This document shows positions 5,926-11,213 of a DNA stretch of 12,224 nt, piece by piece (within the stretch, counting starts at the first letter, position 1; each line of letters opens with the position of its first letter). The stretch lies in NCBI GenBank assembly GCA_016220125.1, contig JACRIF010000102.1, positions 1 through 12,224 on the forward strand. Direction: 5' to 3'. The position numbers and the translations under genes were made by a program. This stretch comes from Candidatus Peregrinibacteria bacterium. GTDB taxonomy: Bacteria > Patescibacteriota > Gracilibacteria > UM-FILTER-43-11. The notes under the pieces are model-generated. The model saw only the letters and a list, made by a program, of their open reading frames with translations, was not told the DNA's origin and did not search any database.

Positions 5926-6780
5926 ATGGGTCGAACGACAAGAGAAAAAATGTGGCCAGGGAGAGTCCAGTCCATTGAAAAAACAATAAGGACTGAGGAA
6001 TCTATTGAAAAATTGCAGGCGGAGATACAAAAATTGAAAAGGAACTTTGAGGCCGCCCAATTCCTGCTCCAGGAAAGCAAAAGGGAGAAGGAGCATCTTT
6101 TGCTTGAAAACGAAACCTTGTACCACGAAAAACATCAGGCGGAAAAGGACGCGCGTATCGATACGCTGACGGGGCTTCCGAATCTGAGGTCCTACCAGGA
6201 AACGATCGTGAGAGAGATCGACCGGGCAAAAAGAACCGGTCATCCCCTTACATTGATGATGATCGATATCGATGATTTCAAGAAAATCAATGACATCGAA
6301 GGCCATGATGTGGGCGATTTGGTGATAAAGAGGCTCGCTGACATCGTTGGCCACAAGCTCCGCTCTAGCGATACCATAGCAAGGATTGGTGGCGAGGAGT
6401 TCATCATTATTCTATCCGATACCAATCTGGAAGACGCAAAAAACGTTGCGGACAAAGTGGTCAAGGCGGTCGAGTCGGAATCGGGCATACCGCCTGCCCC
6501 TAAATTCACGATTTCGGGGGGATACGCCCAATGGAGCGAAAAAAATGAGAACCCACATGTGCTTAAGGAAGTAGCGGACCGCGCATTGAATGAGGCAAAG
6601 CTCAAAGGAATAAACCAGATGTTGCCCTACGAGGAAGGTAGGACAATTGAAAAATCGGAACTCATCGCGCAGGCGGTCAGACACTTCCGAAGGGGCATGC
6701 CAAAAGCGCTGAGCAAAAAAGAGCAGGGGCAGGTTGCCGAAAGTCTACTGAAAGAAATTGATAAAGAAACGGACGAATAG
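5926..6780 (+). CDS. diguanylate cyclase (GGDEF domain) with N-terminal coiled coil
   Basis: A GGDEF enzyme condenses two GTP into cyclic di-GMP. The 284-residue protein has no signal peptide or membrane span. Residues about 15-78 are heptad-like and rich in Glu, Lys and Leu, likely a dimerising coiled coil. The GGDEF domain spans about 78-235, with DTLTGLPN (79-86), the metal and substrate region DIDDFKKIND (114-123), GHDVGD (126-131) and the active motif GGEEF (155-159). RSSD (146-149) sits five residues before it, exactly where the inhibitory I-site RxxD lies, so product feedback is expected. A charged tail of about 50 residues follows. Both catalytic acids and the I-site are intact, so the enzyme is probably active. 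Codons are visibly more AT-rich (AAA, ATA, AGG) than in dnaB or mraY. It has its own strong promoter, and the next gene is convergent, 20 nt away. Confidence 0.93.
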   Translation: MGRTTREKMWPGRVQSIEKTIRTEESIEKLQAEIQKLKRNFEAAQFLLQESKREKEHLLLENETLYHEKHQAEKDARIDTLTGLPNLRSYQETIVREIDRAKRTGHPLTLMMIDIDDFKKINDIEGHDVGDLVIKRLADIVGHKLRSSDTIARIGGEEFIIILSDTNLEDAKNVADKVVKAVESESGIPPAPKFTISGGYAQWSEKNENPHVLKEVADRALNEAKLKGINQMLPYEEGRTIEKSELIAQAVRHFRRGMPKALSKKEQGQVAESLLKEIDKETDE

Positions 6781-6800
6781 CTCCCTGTGCTCATCGCCGA

Positions 6801-7202
6801 CTAGCCCTTGGTCGTGTTGCTTTTTGGAGTAGGGGCAGGGGGGTTGAGACTTTCAAGGTACCGCTTTCGAAAATTTCGGCAAAGATCCAGGAGCCGTTTT
6901 TTGACCGATTGATTGTGGTGTTCTGGATTTTCGGGATCCCATACCAAAATGGCCTCATCGGTTTTTTTGACCTTAAGAAATTTTTTATCAAATTTTTTCA
7001 AAATCATGTAACACTGCTCATCGGTCATCGCATCTCCATGTTCAAGCACATACGCGCAATTGGCCATGACCAATTCCGAGTATTGTCTTAGGGAATCAGG
7101 GTTCATTTCTTGAGGGACCGCAAAATAGGGCAAATCGGCAACTTCACGATCAAGCGATTCATCCACGGAAGGGACCAAACGCAAGTGGGGTTTATCCGCC
7201 AT
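6801..7202 (-). CDS. conserved-looking protein of unknown function (133 aa)
   Basis: From the ATG at 7202 this gene encodes 133 residues beginning MADKPHLRLVPS. A TTG two codons further upstream would add only MF and is less likely. The protein is soluble and highly charged. The N-terminal 40 residues are acidic. The middle (about 40-80) looks helical, with YSELVMANCAYVLEHGDAMTDEQCYMILKKFDKKF. A basic helix at about 100-118 (KKRLLDLCRNFRKRYL) and a Pro-rich tail end it. Three cysteines are scattered, not paired. I do not recognise a family. The basic helix could bind nucleic acid, but this is only a guess. It converges with the GGDEF gene (20 nt between stops) and starts behind a promoter with a palindrome at its -10. 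Confidence 0.65.
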   Translation of the reverse strand: MADKPHLRLVPSVDESLDREVADLPYFAVPQEMNPDSLRQYSELVMANCAYVLEHGDAMTDEQCYMILKKFDKKFLKVKKTDEAILVWDPENPEHHNQSVKKRLLDLCRNFRKRYLESLNPPAPTPKSNTTKG

Positions 7203-7218
7203 AAACAACAGATTAAGG

Positions 7219-7251
7219 TTGTTATAGTAACAATAATTAACTTTTTGTCAA
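7219..7251 (-). promoter_or_regulatory. promoter with palindromic operator-like site
   Basis: On the minus strand a perfect TTGACA lies at 7251-7246. The -10 is CTATAA at 18-bp spacing, or TATAAC at 19 bp, overlapping the dyad TTGTTA-N3-TAACAA (7219-7233). The leader to the ATG at 7202 would be about 15 nt. The dyad covers the -10, so a small repressor could act there, though AT-rich dyads also arise by chance. Confidence 0.5.
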
Positions 7252-7274
7252 TAACTGTCCCGAGCCGATACCAA

Positions 7275-7292
7275 TAAGCCACTTTTGGCTTA
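7275..7292. other. small perfect hairpin TAAGCCA-CTTT-TGGCTTA
   Basis: This 7-bp perfect stem with a 4-nt loop lies in the divergent gap between the unknown gene (minus) and the VirB4 gene (plus). No T-run follows on either strand. It could be an operator or a remnant of a repeat. The role is unknown. Confidence 0.4.
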
Positions 7293-7356
7293 GAATACAC
7301 CCAAAAATAGTTTTATAAAATAATAATTAGATTATGTGTCAACTAAATTTGGTGAT

Positions 7357-7380
7357 AAACCCGCTTTTTAAAGGGGTTTT
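7357..7380. terminator. terminator-like hairpin upstream of the VirB4 promoter
   Basis: AAACCC (7357-7362) pairs with GGGTTT (7374-7379) around an A/T-rich loop that can also pair CTTT with AAAG. A T-run follows on the plus strand, and A-residues on the other side make it usable in both directions. It may insulate the VirB4 promoter 15 bp downstream. Confidence 0.4.
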
Positions 7381-7394
7381 CGGGGTTGGAAGGA

Positions 7395-7423
7395 TTGAAA
7401 TTTCCCCTCTTTGATGCTATAAT
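7395..7423 (+). promoter_or_regulatory. promoter of the VirB4-like gene
   Basis: TTGAAA (7395-7400), a 17-bp spacer and a perfect TATAAT (7418-7423) predict a start near 7430. The leader before the ATG at 7445 would be only about 15 nt, is A-rich and lacks a Shine-Dalgarno. Confidence 0.85.
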
Positions 7424-7444
7424 AATGAGATTAAAAAAATAAAC

Positions 7445-9502
7445 ATGGAACTCAAAAAGGGACATGCACAGGGCAACTCCGAAAAACCGAACTTCGCGTT
7501 TCTGAATCCGTTGGATCCCCCAACCGGTCAGTCCGCGGCTCCAGGGATTCCGGACTCCCTGAAACGACGGTTGGAGGCCGAAAAAGCCCAAGGCGTGGTT
7601 TTTGACGAACAATCCAAAAAACAGGCGCCGAAAATGGGCTTCCTGCAAAAATTGAAACTGACCCTGTTCCCACCCCCAAAACCCAAAGGAGGAGCGGCCA
7701 AGGCGGGCACGCCTGCAACCGGGGCCGAAAACAAAACGGAGGAGCAGCAAATCCGCGAGGCGGAAAAAATCTACAAGGAGGGGTTGGCGAGCATCAAGGA
7801 TTTGATCGCGCCGTCCTCCATGGAATTCCTGTTCGACAAATTCCGATTGAACAACTGGGTCGGGAAGACCTTTTTCGTCTTCTCCTATCCCCGCTTCATC
7901 GAGGCGAACTGGCTGTCGCCCGTGGTGAACTTCGACGTGGCCATGGATATTTCCATGTTCGTGTACCCCACGAGCAGCGCGGCCATCATGAAATTTTTGA
8001 AAAAGAAGGTGGCCCAAATCCAGTCCTCCATGCGCATTGAGCAGGAGAAGGGCATGGTGGCGGACCCCGCCTTGGAAACGGCGTTGGCCGATGCCGAGGA
8101 GCTCCGCCGCAACATCCAGCGCGGAGAGGAGCGCTTCTTCCAGTATGGACTCTACATCACCATCTACTCGGAGGATGACGAGAAACTGAAAAAAATCCAA
8201 ACCCGATTGGAAAGCGTGCTGGGCGGTCGCCTGGTGCTCACCAAGACGGCCAACTTGCAGATGGAGCACGGCTTCAATTCGACGTTGCCGTTGGCCATGG
8301 ACGAATTGGAGATCAGCCGAAACATGAACACCGGCCCCCTGTCGACCTCGTTCCCCTTCACGTCGTCGGAGTTGACCTCGAATGAGGGAATTTTGTACGG
8401 CATCAACCGCCACAACGACAGCTTGATCATCTTCGACCGGTTCGCGCTCGAAAACGCCAACTCGGTGGTGTTCGCCACCTCTGGCGCCGGCAAATCGTAT
8501 GCCGTGAAGCTCGAGATCCTGCGTTCCATGATGATGGGCACCGACGTGATCGTCATCGACCCGGAAAACGAGTATGAGGAATTGGCCAAGACGGTGGGTG
8601 GCACGTATCTGAAAGTGTCCCTCAATTCCGATCGCCGCATCAACCCGTTCGACCTTCCTTTGCCAATCAAGGAGGAGGAGCAAAAACCGGGAGACCTGCT
8701 CAGGGCCAACATCATCACCCTGCATGGGCTTTTGAATTTGATGCTCGGCAAATTGAACCCCGAAGAAGAGGGTTTAATGGATAAGGCCTTGATCGACACC
8801 TACGCCCTGAAAGGCATCACCATGGAAACGCCGAATCCCGGCACCATGGAGCCTCCGACCATGGAGGACCTGCACGATGTGCTGATCAGCATGAAGGGAG
8901 GCGAAAACCTGGCGCAACGCCTGCAAAAATACACGGTGGGAACCTTTGGCGGCGTGTTCAACAAGCCGACCAATGTGGATCTCGGTTCCGGCATGGTGGT
9001 GTTCTGCATCCGCGACCTCGAGGACATGCTCCGGCCCATCGCCATGTACATCATCTTGAATTACATCTGGAACCGCGTCCGATCTCAACTCAAGCGCCGC
9101 ATGCTGGTCATCGACGAGGCCTGGTCGCTGGTGCAATACGAGGACAGCGCGCGCTTCCTGTACGGCTTGGTCAAACGCGCCCGCAAGTATTACTTGGGCA
9201 TCACCACCATCACCCAGGACGTGGAGGACTTCATCAAGTCGGACTATGGTCGCCCCATCATCACGAACTCCTCCATGCAGATCCTGCTCAAGCAGTCCCC
9301 GAGCGCGGTGGAGGGATTGGTGAAAATGTTCAATCTCACGGAGGGCGAAAAATTCCTGTTGCTCAACTCAACTGTGGGCCAGGGCCTGTTCTTCGCCGGT
9401 CTGAAGCATGTGGCCATCCAAATCATCGCAAGCTATGCTGAAGACAAGGTGATCACCACGCGCCCGCAGGACATTGTGAAGGCGCGCGACGCCGCCAAAT
9501 AG
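7445..9502 (+). CDS. VirB4/TraC-like type IV secretion ATPase
   Basis: VirB4/TraC ATPases power type IV secretion, conjugation or related DNA and protein transport from the cytoplasmic face of the membrane. This protein has 685 residues. Residues 1-120 are a low-complexity Pro/Lys/Ala-rich N-terminus. Residues about 125-330 match the VirB4 N-terminal region, including IYSEDDEKLKKIQTRLESVL. The ATPase core has the Walker A TSGAGKSY (345-352), VIVIDPENEYEEL shortly after it and the Walker B MLVIDEAW (553-560). GITTITQDVEDF (sensor-like) and ITNSSMQILLKQ follow. It lacks membrane helices, so it would need a partner to reach the membrane. No other secretion gene is adjacent, and the downstream gene is convergent. 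Its own near-consensus promoter marks it as a single-gene unit. A 12-bp repeat tract lies just after the stop. Confidence 0.9.
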   Translation: MELKKGHAQGNSEKPNFAFLNPLDPPTGQSAAPGIPDSLKRRLEAEKAQGVVFDEQSKKQAPKMGFLQKLKLTLFPPPKPKGGAAKAGTPATGAENKTEEQQIREAEKIYKEGLASIKDLIAPSSMEFLFDKFRLNNWVGKTFFVFSYPRFIEANWLSPVVNFDVAMDISMFVYPTSSAAIMKFLKKKVAQIQSSMRIEQEKGMVADPALETALADAEELRRNIQRGEERFFQYGLYITIYSEDDEKLKKIQTRLESVLGGRLVLTKTANLQMEHGFNSTLPLAMDELEISRNMNTGPLSTSFPFTSSELTSNEGILYGINRHNDSLIIFDRFALENANSVVFATSGAGKSYAVKLEILRSMMMGTDVIVIDPENEYEELAKTVGGTYLKVSLNSDRRINPFDLPLPIKEEEQKPGDLLRANIITLHGLLNLMLGKLNPEEEGLMDKALIDTYALKGITMETPNPGTMEPPTMEDLHDVLISMKGGENLAQRLQKYTVGTFGGVFNKPTNVDLGSGMVVFCIRDLEDMLRPIAMYIILNYIWNRVRSQLKRRMLVIDEAWSLVQYEDSARFLYGLVKRARKYYLGITTITQDVEDFIKSDYGRPIITNSSMQILLKQSPSAVEGLVKMFNLTEGEKFLLLNSTVGQGLFFAGLKHVAIQIIASYAEDKVITTRPQDIVKARDAAK

Positions 9503-9503
9503 A

Positions 9504-9554
9504 GCCCCCACCATTGGAGCCCCAATCGGAGCACCCATCGGAGCCCCTATGGGA
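9504..9554 (+). repeat. 12-bp tandem repeat after the VirB4 stop (GAPI-like codons)
   Basis: GGAGCCCCAATC, GGAGCACCCATC and GGAGCCCCTATG follow one another with exact 12-bp period from 9516, with a degenerate unit before them. In the +1 frame relative to the VirB4 frame they read GAPI-GAPI-GAPM and reach a TAG at 9567-9569. The VirB4 frame itself stops at 9500-9502. It could be a former C-terminal tail cut off by a frameshift, or plain tandem slippage. Confidence 0.6.
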
Positions 9555-9556
9555 AT

Positions 9557-9991
9557 CTATTGTTCATAGTCCGTCACCACGTCCACGGGGGTATCCCCCA
9601 AGTCAAAAGCCTCCTGAATTTCAATGGCGATGGCGTCGGTATCCAAGGCGAATGGATCGTAGTCGCCGTAAACCGTGCTCTTTCCATGGAGCCGGCATTT
9701 CACGGAGCCCGCCTGAAGATCCAGGTCGATCTTTCCCCCGCCGACAATCACCTCCTTCACATCGATGCTCTCGGCGCCTTTAACCCCCAATTCCCGAACC
9801 AGCATATCGTGGAAGAATTCGATTCCATCCCACTCGGTAGCGGGATAGAGCTTCGCAAAAAACTTGCCATCGTCCGTGACGACAAATTTCCCCCGAAAGG
9901 ATTTCAAGGCTCCAATGTCATCCAGGGACTCTCCCCATATTTTCACAGGGGGCAAATCTTCCAGAATCGCTAAATCTCGGGCAGAAGGCAT
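9557..9991 (-). CDS. acidic protein of unknown function (144 aa)
   Basis: This is a compact soluble protein of 144 residues starting MPSARDLAILEDLPP. Residues about 30-60 look like beta strands (FRGKFVVTDDGKFFAKLYP) before a helix (IEFFHDMLVRELG). Residues about 75-110 continue in alternating strand style (DVKEVIVGGGKIDLDLQAGSVKCRL). The C-terminal third is strongly acidic (DYDPFALDTDAIAIEIQEAFDLGD). There is one cysteine, no signal peptide and no membrane span. I recognise no family. The frame is unusually free of rare codons and is supported by a minus-strand TAAGAT box upstream. It converges with the VirB4 gene with 54 nt between stops, over the 12-bp repeat tract. Confidence 0.65.
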   Translation of the reverse strand: MPSARDLAILEDLPPVKIWGESLDDIGALKSFRGKFVVTDDGKFFAKLYPATEWDGIEFFHDMLVRELGVKGAESIDVKEVIVGGGKIDLDLQAGSVKCRLHGKSTVYGDYDPFALDTDAIAIEIQEAFDLGDTPVDVVTDYEQ

Positions 9992-10014
9992 AGGGTTGGC
10001 TTAACTTCGCATGC

Positions 10015-10042
10015 ATCTTAGCACAATGGAAAATCAGCACAA
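10015..10042 (-). promoter_or_regulatory. weak candidate promoter of the acidic-protein gene
   Basis: On the minus strand TTGTGC (10042-10037), a 16-bp spacer and TAAGAT (10020-10015) precede the ATG at 9991. The -10 hexamer is the same as that of recA. The -35 is poor. Confidence 0.35.
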
Positions 10043-10074
10043 CAAAAGAAAGGGGTTCGCCTCCACTTCAATTC

Positions 10075-10098
10075 AAAAAACCCTTCGTGGGAATGGGT
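10075..10098 (-). terminator. weak terminator-like hairpin after the tRNA-Glu 3' copy
   Basis: Read on the minus strand, ACCC and GGGT flank an 11-nt loop and are followed by TTTTTT. It occupies the same relative place as the stronger terminator after the intact tRNA-Glu, and the surrounding bases are similar, so it seems to be a duplicated copy. Confidence 0.4.
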
Positions 10099-10102
10099 GC
10101 AA

Positions 10103-10242
10103 TTGGTAGCACTACGGGGAATCCTCTCGCTGTGCCTTCGACGCTTCGACCGACTTCGCGCTCAGGCTTGCTGCGAGTGCTCAAATAGTCACTACCCTCC
10201 CCTTTTGGGCTCGGTCGTACCTTTTTCGCATCGAACCCCGGG
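10103..10242 (-). pseudogene. partial tRNA-Glu 3' end, interrupted by a 106-bp insert
   Basis: Bases 10091-10123 match 10277-10309 (the tRNA-Glu 3' end plus 3' flank) with five or six differences, then diverge in the middle of the T-loop. The missing side, ATCGAACCCCGG, resumes at 10230-10241. On the minus strand this reads CCGGGGTTCGAT, insert, ATTCCCCGTAGTGCTACCA, keeping the T-stem, acceptor strand and CCA. No D-arm or anticodon arm is visible, so it cannot be a working tRNA. Confidence 0.6.
10124..10229. repeat. GC-rich insert in the tRNA-Glu remnant (CTTCGA/CTCAGGC-type repeat)
   Basis: The insert is bounded by ATC on both sides (10121-10123 and 10230-10232). Its left half contains CCTTCGACGCTTCGACC and CTTCGCGCTCAGGCTTGC, typical of short dispersed repeats with CTTCGA and CTCAGGC cores. 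CGACCGA (10147-10153) and TCGGTCG (10211-10217) are inverted copies within it. No coding frame is convincing. Confidence 0.5.
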
Positions 10243-10261
10243 TCCTATTCTATTTCAATTT

Positions 10262-10286
10262 AAAAACACTCCGGGTGAATGAGTGT
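10262..10286 (-). terminator. intrinsic terminator of tRNA-Glu
   Basis: On the minus strand ACACTC (10271-10266 complement pairs with 10281-10286) and GAGTGT form a perfect 6-bp stem around a 9-nt loop, followed directly by TTTTT. It starts 4 nt after the CCA end of the tRNA. Confidence 0.75.
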
Positions 10287-10289
10287 GGT

Positions 10290-10364
10290 TGGTAGCGCTA
10301 CGGGGAATCGAACCCCGGTTGACGGAATGAGAATCCGCCGTCCTAACCACTAGACGATAGCGCC
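10290..10364 (-). tRNA. tRNA-Glu (anticodon CTC)
   Basis: The minus strand folds as a 75-nt cloverleaf including an encoded CCA (10292-10290). The acceptor is GGCGCTA/TAGCGCT with a G-U first pair, and the D-stem is GTCT/GGAC. The anticodon stem is GCGGA/TCCGT around loop TTCTCAT, with anticodon CTC at 10331-10329. The T-arm is CGGGG-TTCGAAT-CCCCG. CTC reads GAG codons, and a separate UUC isoacceptor is expected elsewhere. It is divergent from tRNA-Val, followed by its own terminator and then by a broken copy of its 3' end. Confidence 0.95.
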
Positions 10365-10383
10365 ATGAGTTGAGTGCCATCCG

Positions 10384-10411
10384 ATTTTATCAAGAAAACT
10401 GATTTTGTAAA
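10384..10411 (-). promoter_or_regulatory. candidate tRNA-Glu promoter
   Basis: On the minus strand TTTACA (10411-10406), a 16-bp spacer and TAAAAT (10389-10384) predict a start about 13 nt before the mature tRNA 5' end at 10364. Confidence 0.5.
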
Positions 10412-10424
10412 GCGGTTCGCCTTC

Positions 10425-10454
10425 TTGCGTGCCTCCTCTTAAGTTTGCTAAAGT
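10425..10454 (+). promoter_or_regulatory. candidate tRNA-Val promoter
   Basis: TTGCGT (10425-10430), an 18-bp spacer and TAAAGT (10449-10454) would start transcription near 10461, 14 nt before the tRNA. It lies back to back with the tRNA-Glu promoter in the same 110-bp gap. Confidence 0.45.
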
Positions 10455-10474
10455 CAATCGGTAGCGGAGGAAAT

Positions 10475-10550
10475 GGACGCTTAGCTCAGTTGGTAGAGCA
10501 TCTGCTTTACACGCAGAGGGTCGAGGGTTCGAGCCCCCCAGCGTCCACCA
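10475..10550 (+). tRNA. tRNA-Val (anticodon TAC)
   Basis: The 76-nt cloverleaf includes an encoded CCA (10548-10550). The acceptor is GGACGCT/AGCGTCC, the D-stem GCTC/GAGC and the anticodon stem TCTGC/GCAGA around loop TTTACAC, with anticodon TAC at 10508-10510. The T-arm is GAGGG-TTCGAGC-CCCCC with one A-C mismatch at pair 50-64. It decodes GUN valine codons. A broken second copy of its 3' half follows directly. Confidence 0.96.
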
Positions 10551-10557
10551 TTTATGT

Positions 10558-10667
10558 CTACGCAAAAATTTGACTGGAGCATCCCCGCAGCTTTCGTGCG
10601 GGGAGGGTCGAGGGCGCGTCGGCCGAAGCCTCGGCGCAGGCTGATTCGAGCCCCCCAGCGTCCACCA
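10558..10667 (+). pseudogene. degenerate tRNA-Val copy with a 30-nt insert at the T-loop
   Basis: AGGGTCGAGGG (10604-10614) and the 23 bases at 10645-10667, T-loop to CCA, are identical to 10517-10527 and 10528-10550 of the intact tRNA-Val. Between them lie 30 extra bases (10615-10644), exactly at the T-stem/T-loop boundary. Upstream, GAGCATC (10577-10583) matches the end of the tRNA D-arm. The anticodon-arm region is replaced by a 7-bp stem CCCCGCA/TGCGGGG around a 7-nt loop. The 5' acceptor strand is not recognisable, so this is unlikely to make a functional tRNA. Confidence 0.6.
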
Positions 10668-10688
10668 TCCACATGTGAGCTCAATTGC

Positions 10689-10721
10689 AAAAATCCATCC
10701 GATGCGTATCGGAGGGTTTTT
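10689..10721. terminator. bidirectional intrinsic terminator
   Basis: AAAAATCC and GGGTTTTT flank a perfect inner stem TCCGAT-GCGT-ATCGGA. A-run and T-run on either side allow termination in both directions: for transcripts from tRNA-Val and its copy (plus) and for the RRM gene ending at 10742 (minus). Confidence 0.75.
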
Positions 10722-10741
10722 CAAGGTGCGAAGACCAAACT

Positions 10742-11032
10742 TTAGAAGCTGCTTCCGCCTCCGGTGCGGGGCGTGAAATCCTGACGTGGGGGGCGAGCCT
10801 CGCTCACCACAATGTTGCGTCCGTCCAAAGGCTTGCCATTCCACATGTCGATGGCTTTTTGGGTCTCTTCATCGGTGGACATTTCAACGAAACCGAACCC
10901 CTTCGATCGGCCCGAGGCGCGATCCATGATAATCGTGGCGGAGACAACCGTTCCCGCCTGTGCGAAGGCTTCCTTGAGACCTTCATCGTTGGTGTTGTAG
11001 GAAACACTTCCGACAAATAACTTTTTACCCAT
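10742..11032 (-). CDS. RRM-type RNA-binding protein
   Basis: This 96-residue protein is a single RNA-recognition motif (residues about 3-80) with a short Gly/Arg/Pro tail, like the small cold-inducible Rbp proteins of cyanobacteria and many CPR genomes. RNP2 is LFVGSV (5-10) and RNP1 is KGFGFVEM (44-51), with the aromatic residues that stack on RNA (F6, F46, F48) intact. It probably binds single-stranded RNA in the cytoplasm as a chaperone or stability factor. The tail (RPPRQDFTPRTGGGSSF) is a short form of the Gly-rich end seen in relatives. The ATG at 11032 follows a T-rich leader (TTATTTTTTT) without a Shine-Dalgarno. A candidate promoter about 120 bp upstream suggests a longer 5' leader than its neighbours have. 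It is divergent from the small plus-strand gene at 11237. Confidence 0.93.
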   Translation of the reverse strand: MGKKLFVGSVSYNTNDEGLKEAFAQAGTVVSATIIMDRASGRSKGFGFVEMSTDEETQKAIDMWNGKPLDGRNIVVSEARPPRQDFTPRTGGGSSF

Positions 11033-11151
11033 AAAGATGAGTTAAAAAAATAAGGGGTCCTTTCGCAGAAGCATCGCACGGGTCGTGAGTCCCGGGAGAG
11101 GGGCCTTTAAACCTGTCAAAGGTGTAAAACGAGCTTGTGAAAAGAACGCTG

Positions 11152-11181
11152 AGATTATGAAGACTGCGTCAAAAAAGTCAA
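11152..11181 (-). promoter_or_regulatory. candidate promoter of the RRM gene
   Basis: On the minus strand TTGACT (11181-11176), an 18-bp spacer and TAATCT (11157-11152) would give a 5' leader of about 110 nt before the ATG at 11032. That is long for this window, where other leaders are 15-30 nt. The leader is GC-rich in its middle and ends in a T-run. Cold-regulated RNA-binding proteins often have such leaders, but this is inference. Confidence 0.35.
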
Positions 11182-11184
11182 ACA

Positions 11185-11213
11185 TTGAAATTAACAGGAC
11201 GGATTGGTATAGT
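11185..11213 (+). promoter_or_regulatory. promoter of the small gene at 11237
   Basis: TTGAAA (11185-11190), a 17-bp spacer and TATAGT (11208-11213) predict a start near 11220 and a 17-nt A/T-rich leader with no Shine-Dalgarno. It nearly abuts the divergent RRM promoter. Confidence 0.75.

Noticed and set aside
7343..8725. 460-codon open frame on the minus strand opposite the VirB4 gene
   Set aside because: It is a shadow of codon bias in the VirB4 gene. The predicted protein is rich in Gly, His, Gln and Arg with no fold, and the VirB4 Walker motifs confirm the other strand.
10104..10181. A tRNA-sized unit with AGCACT and AGTGCT at the right distance (minus strand)
   Set aside because: The six paired bases match the spacing of an acceptor stem, but no D-arm, anticodon stem or T-arm can be formed between them. 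The interior is the dispersed repeat.
10350..10844. 164-codon minus-strand frame running across both tRNAs
   Set aside because: Its WWTLGGSNPRPSACKADALPTELS-like text is the well-known false protein produced by reading the antisense strand of tRNA genes.
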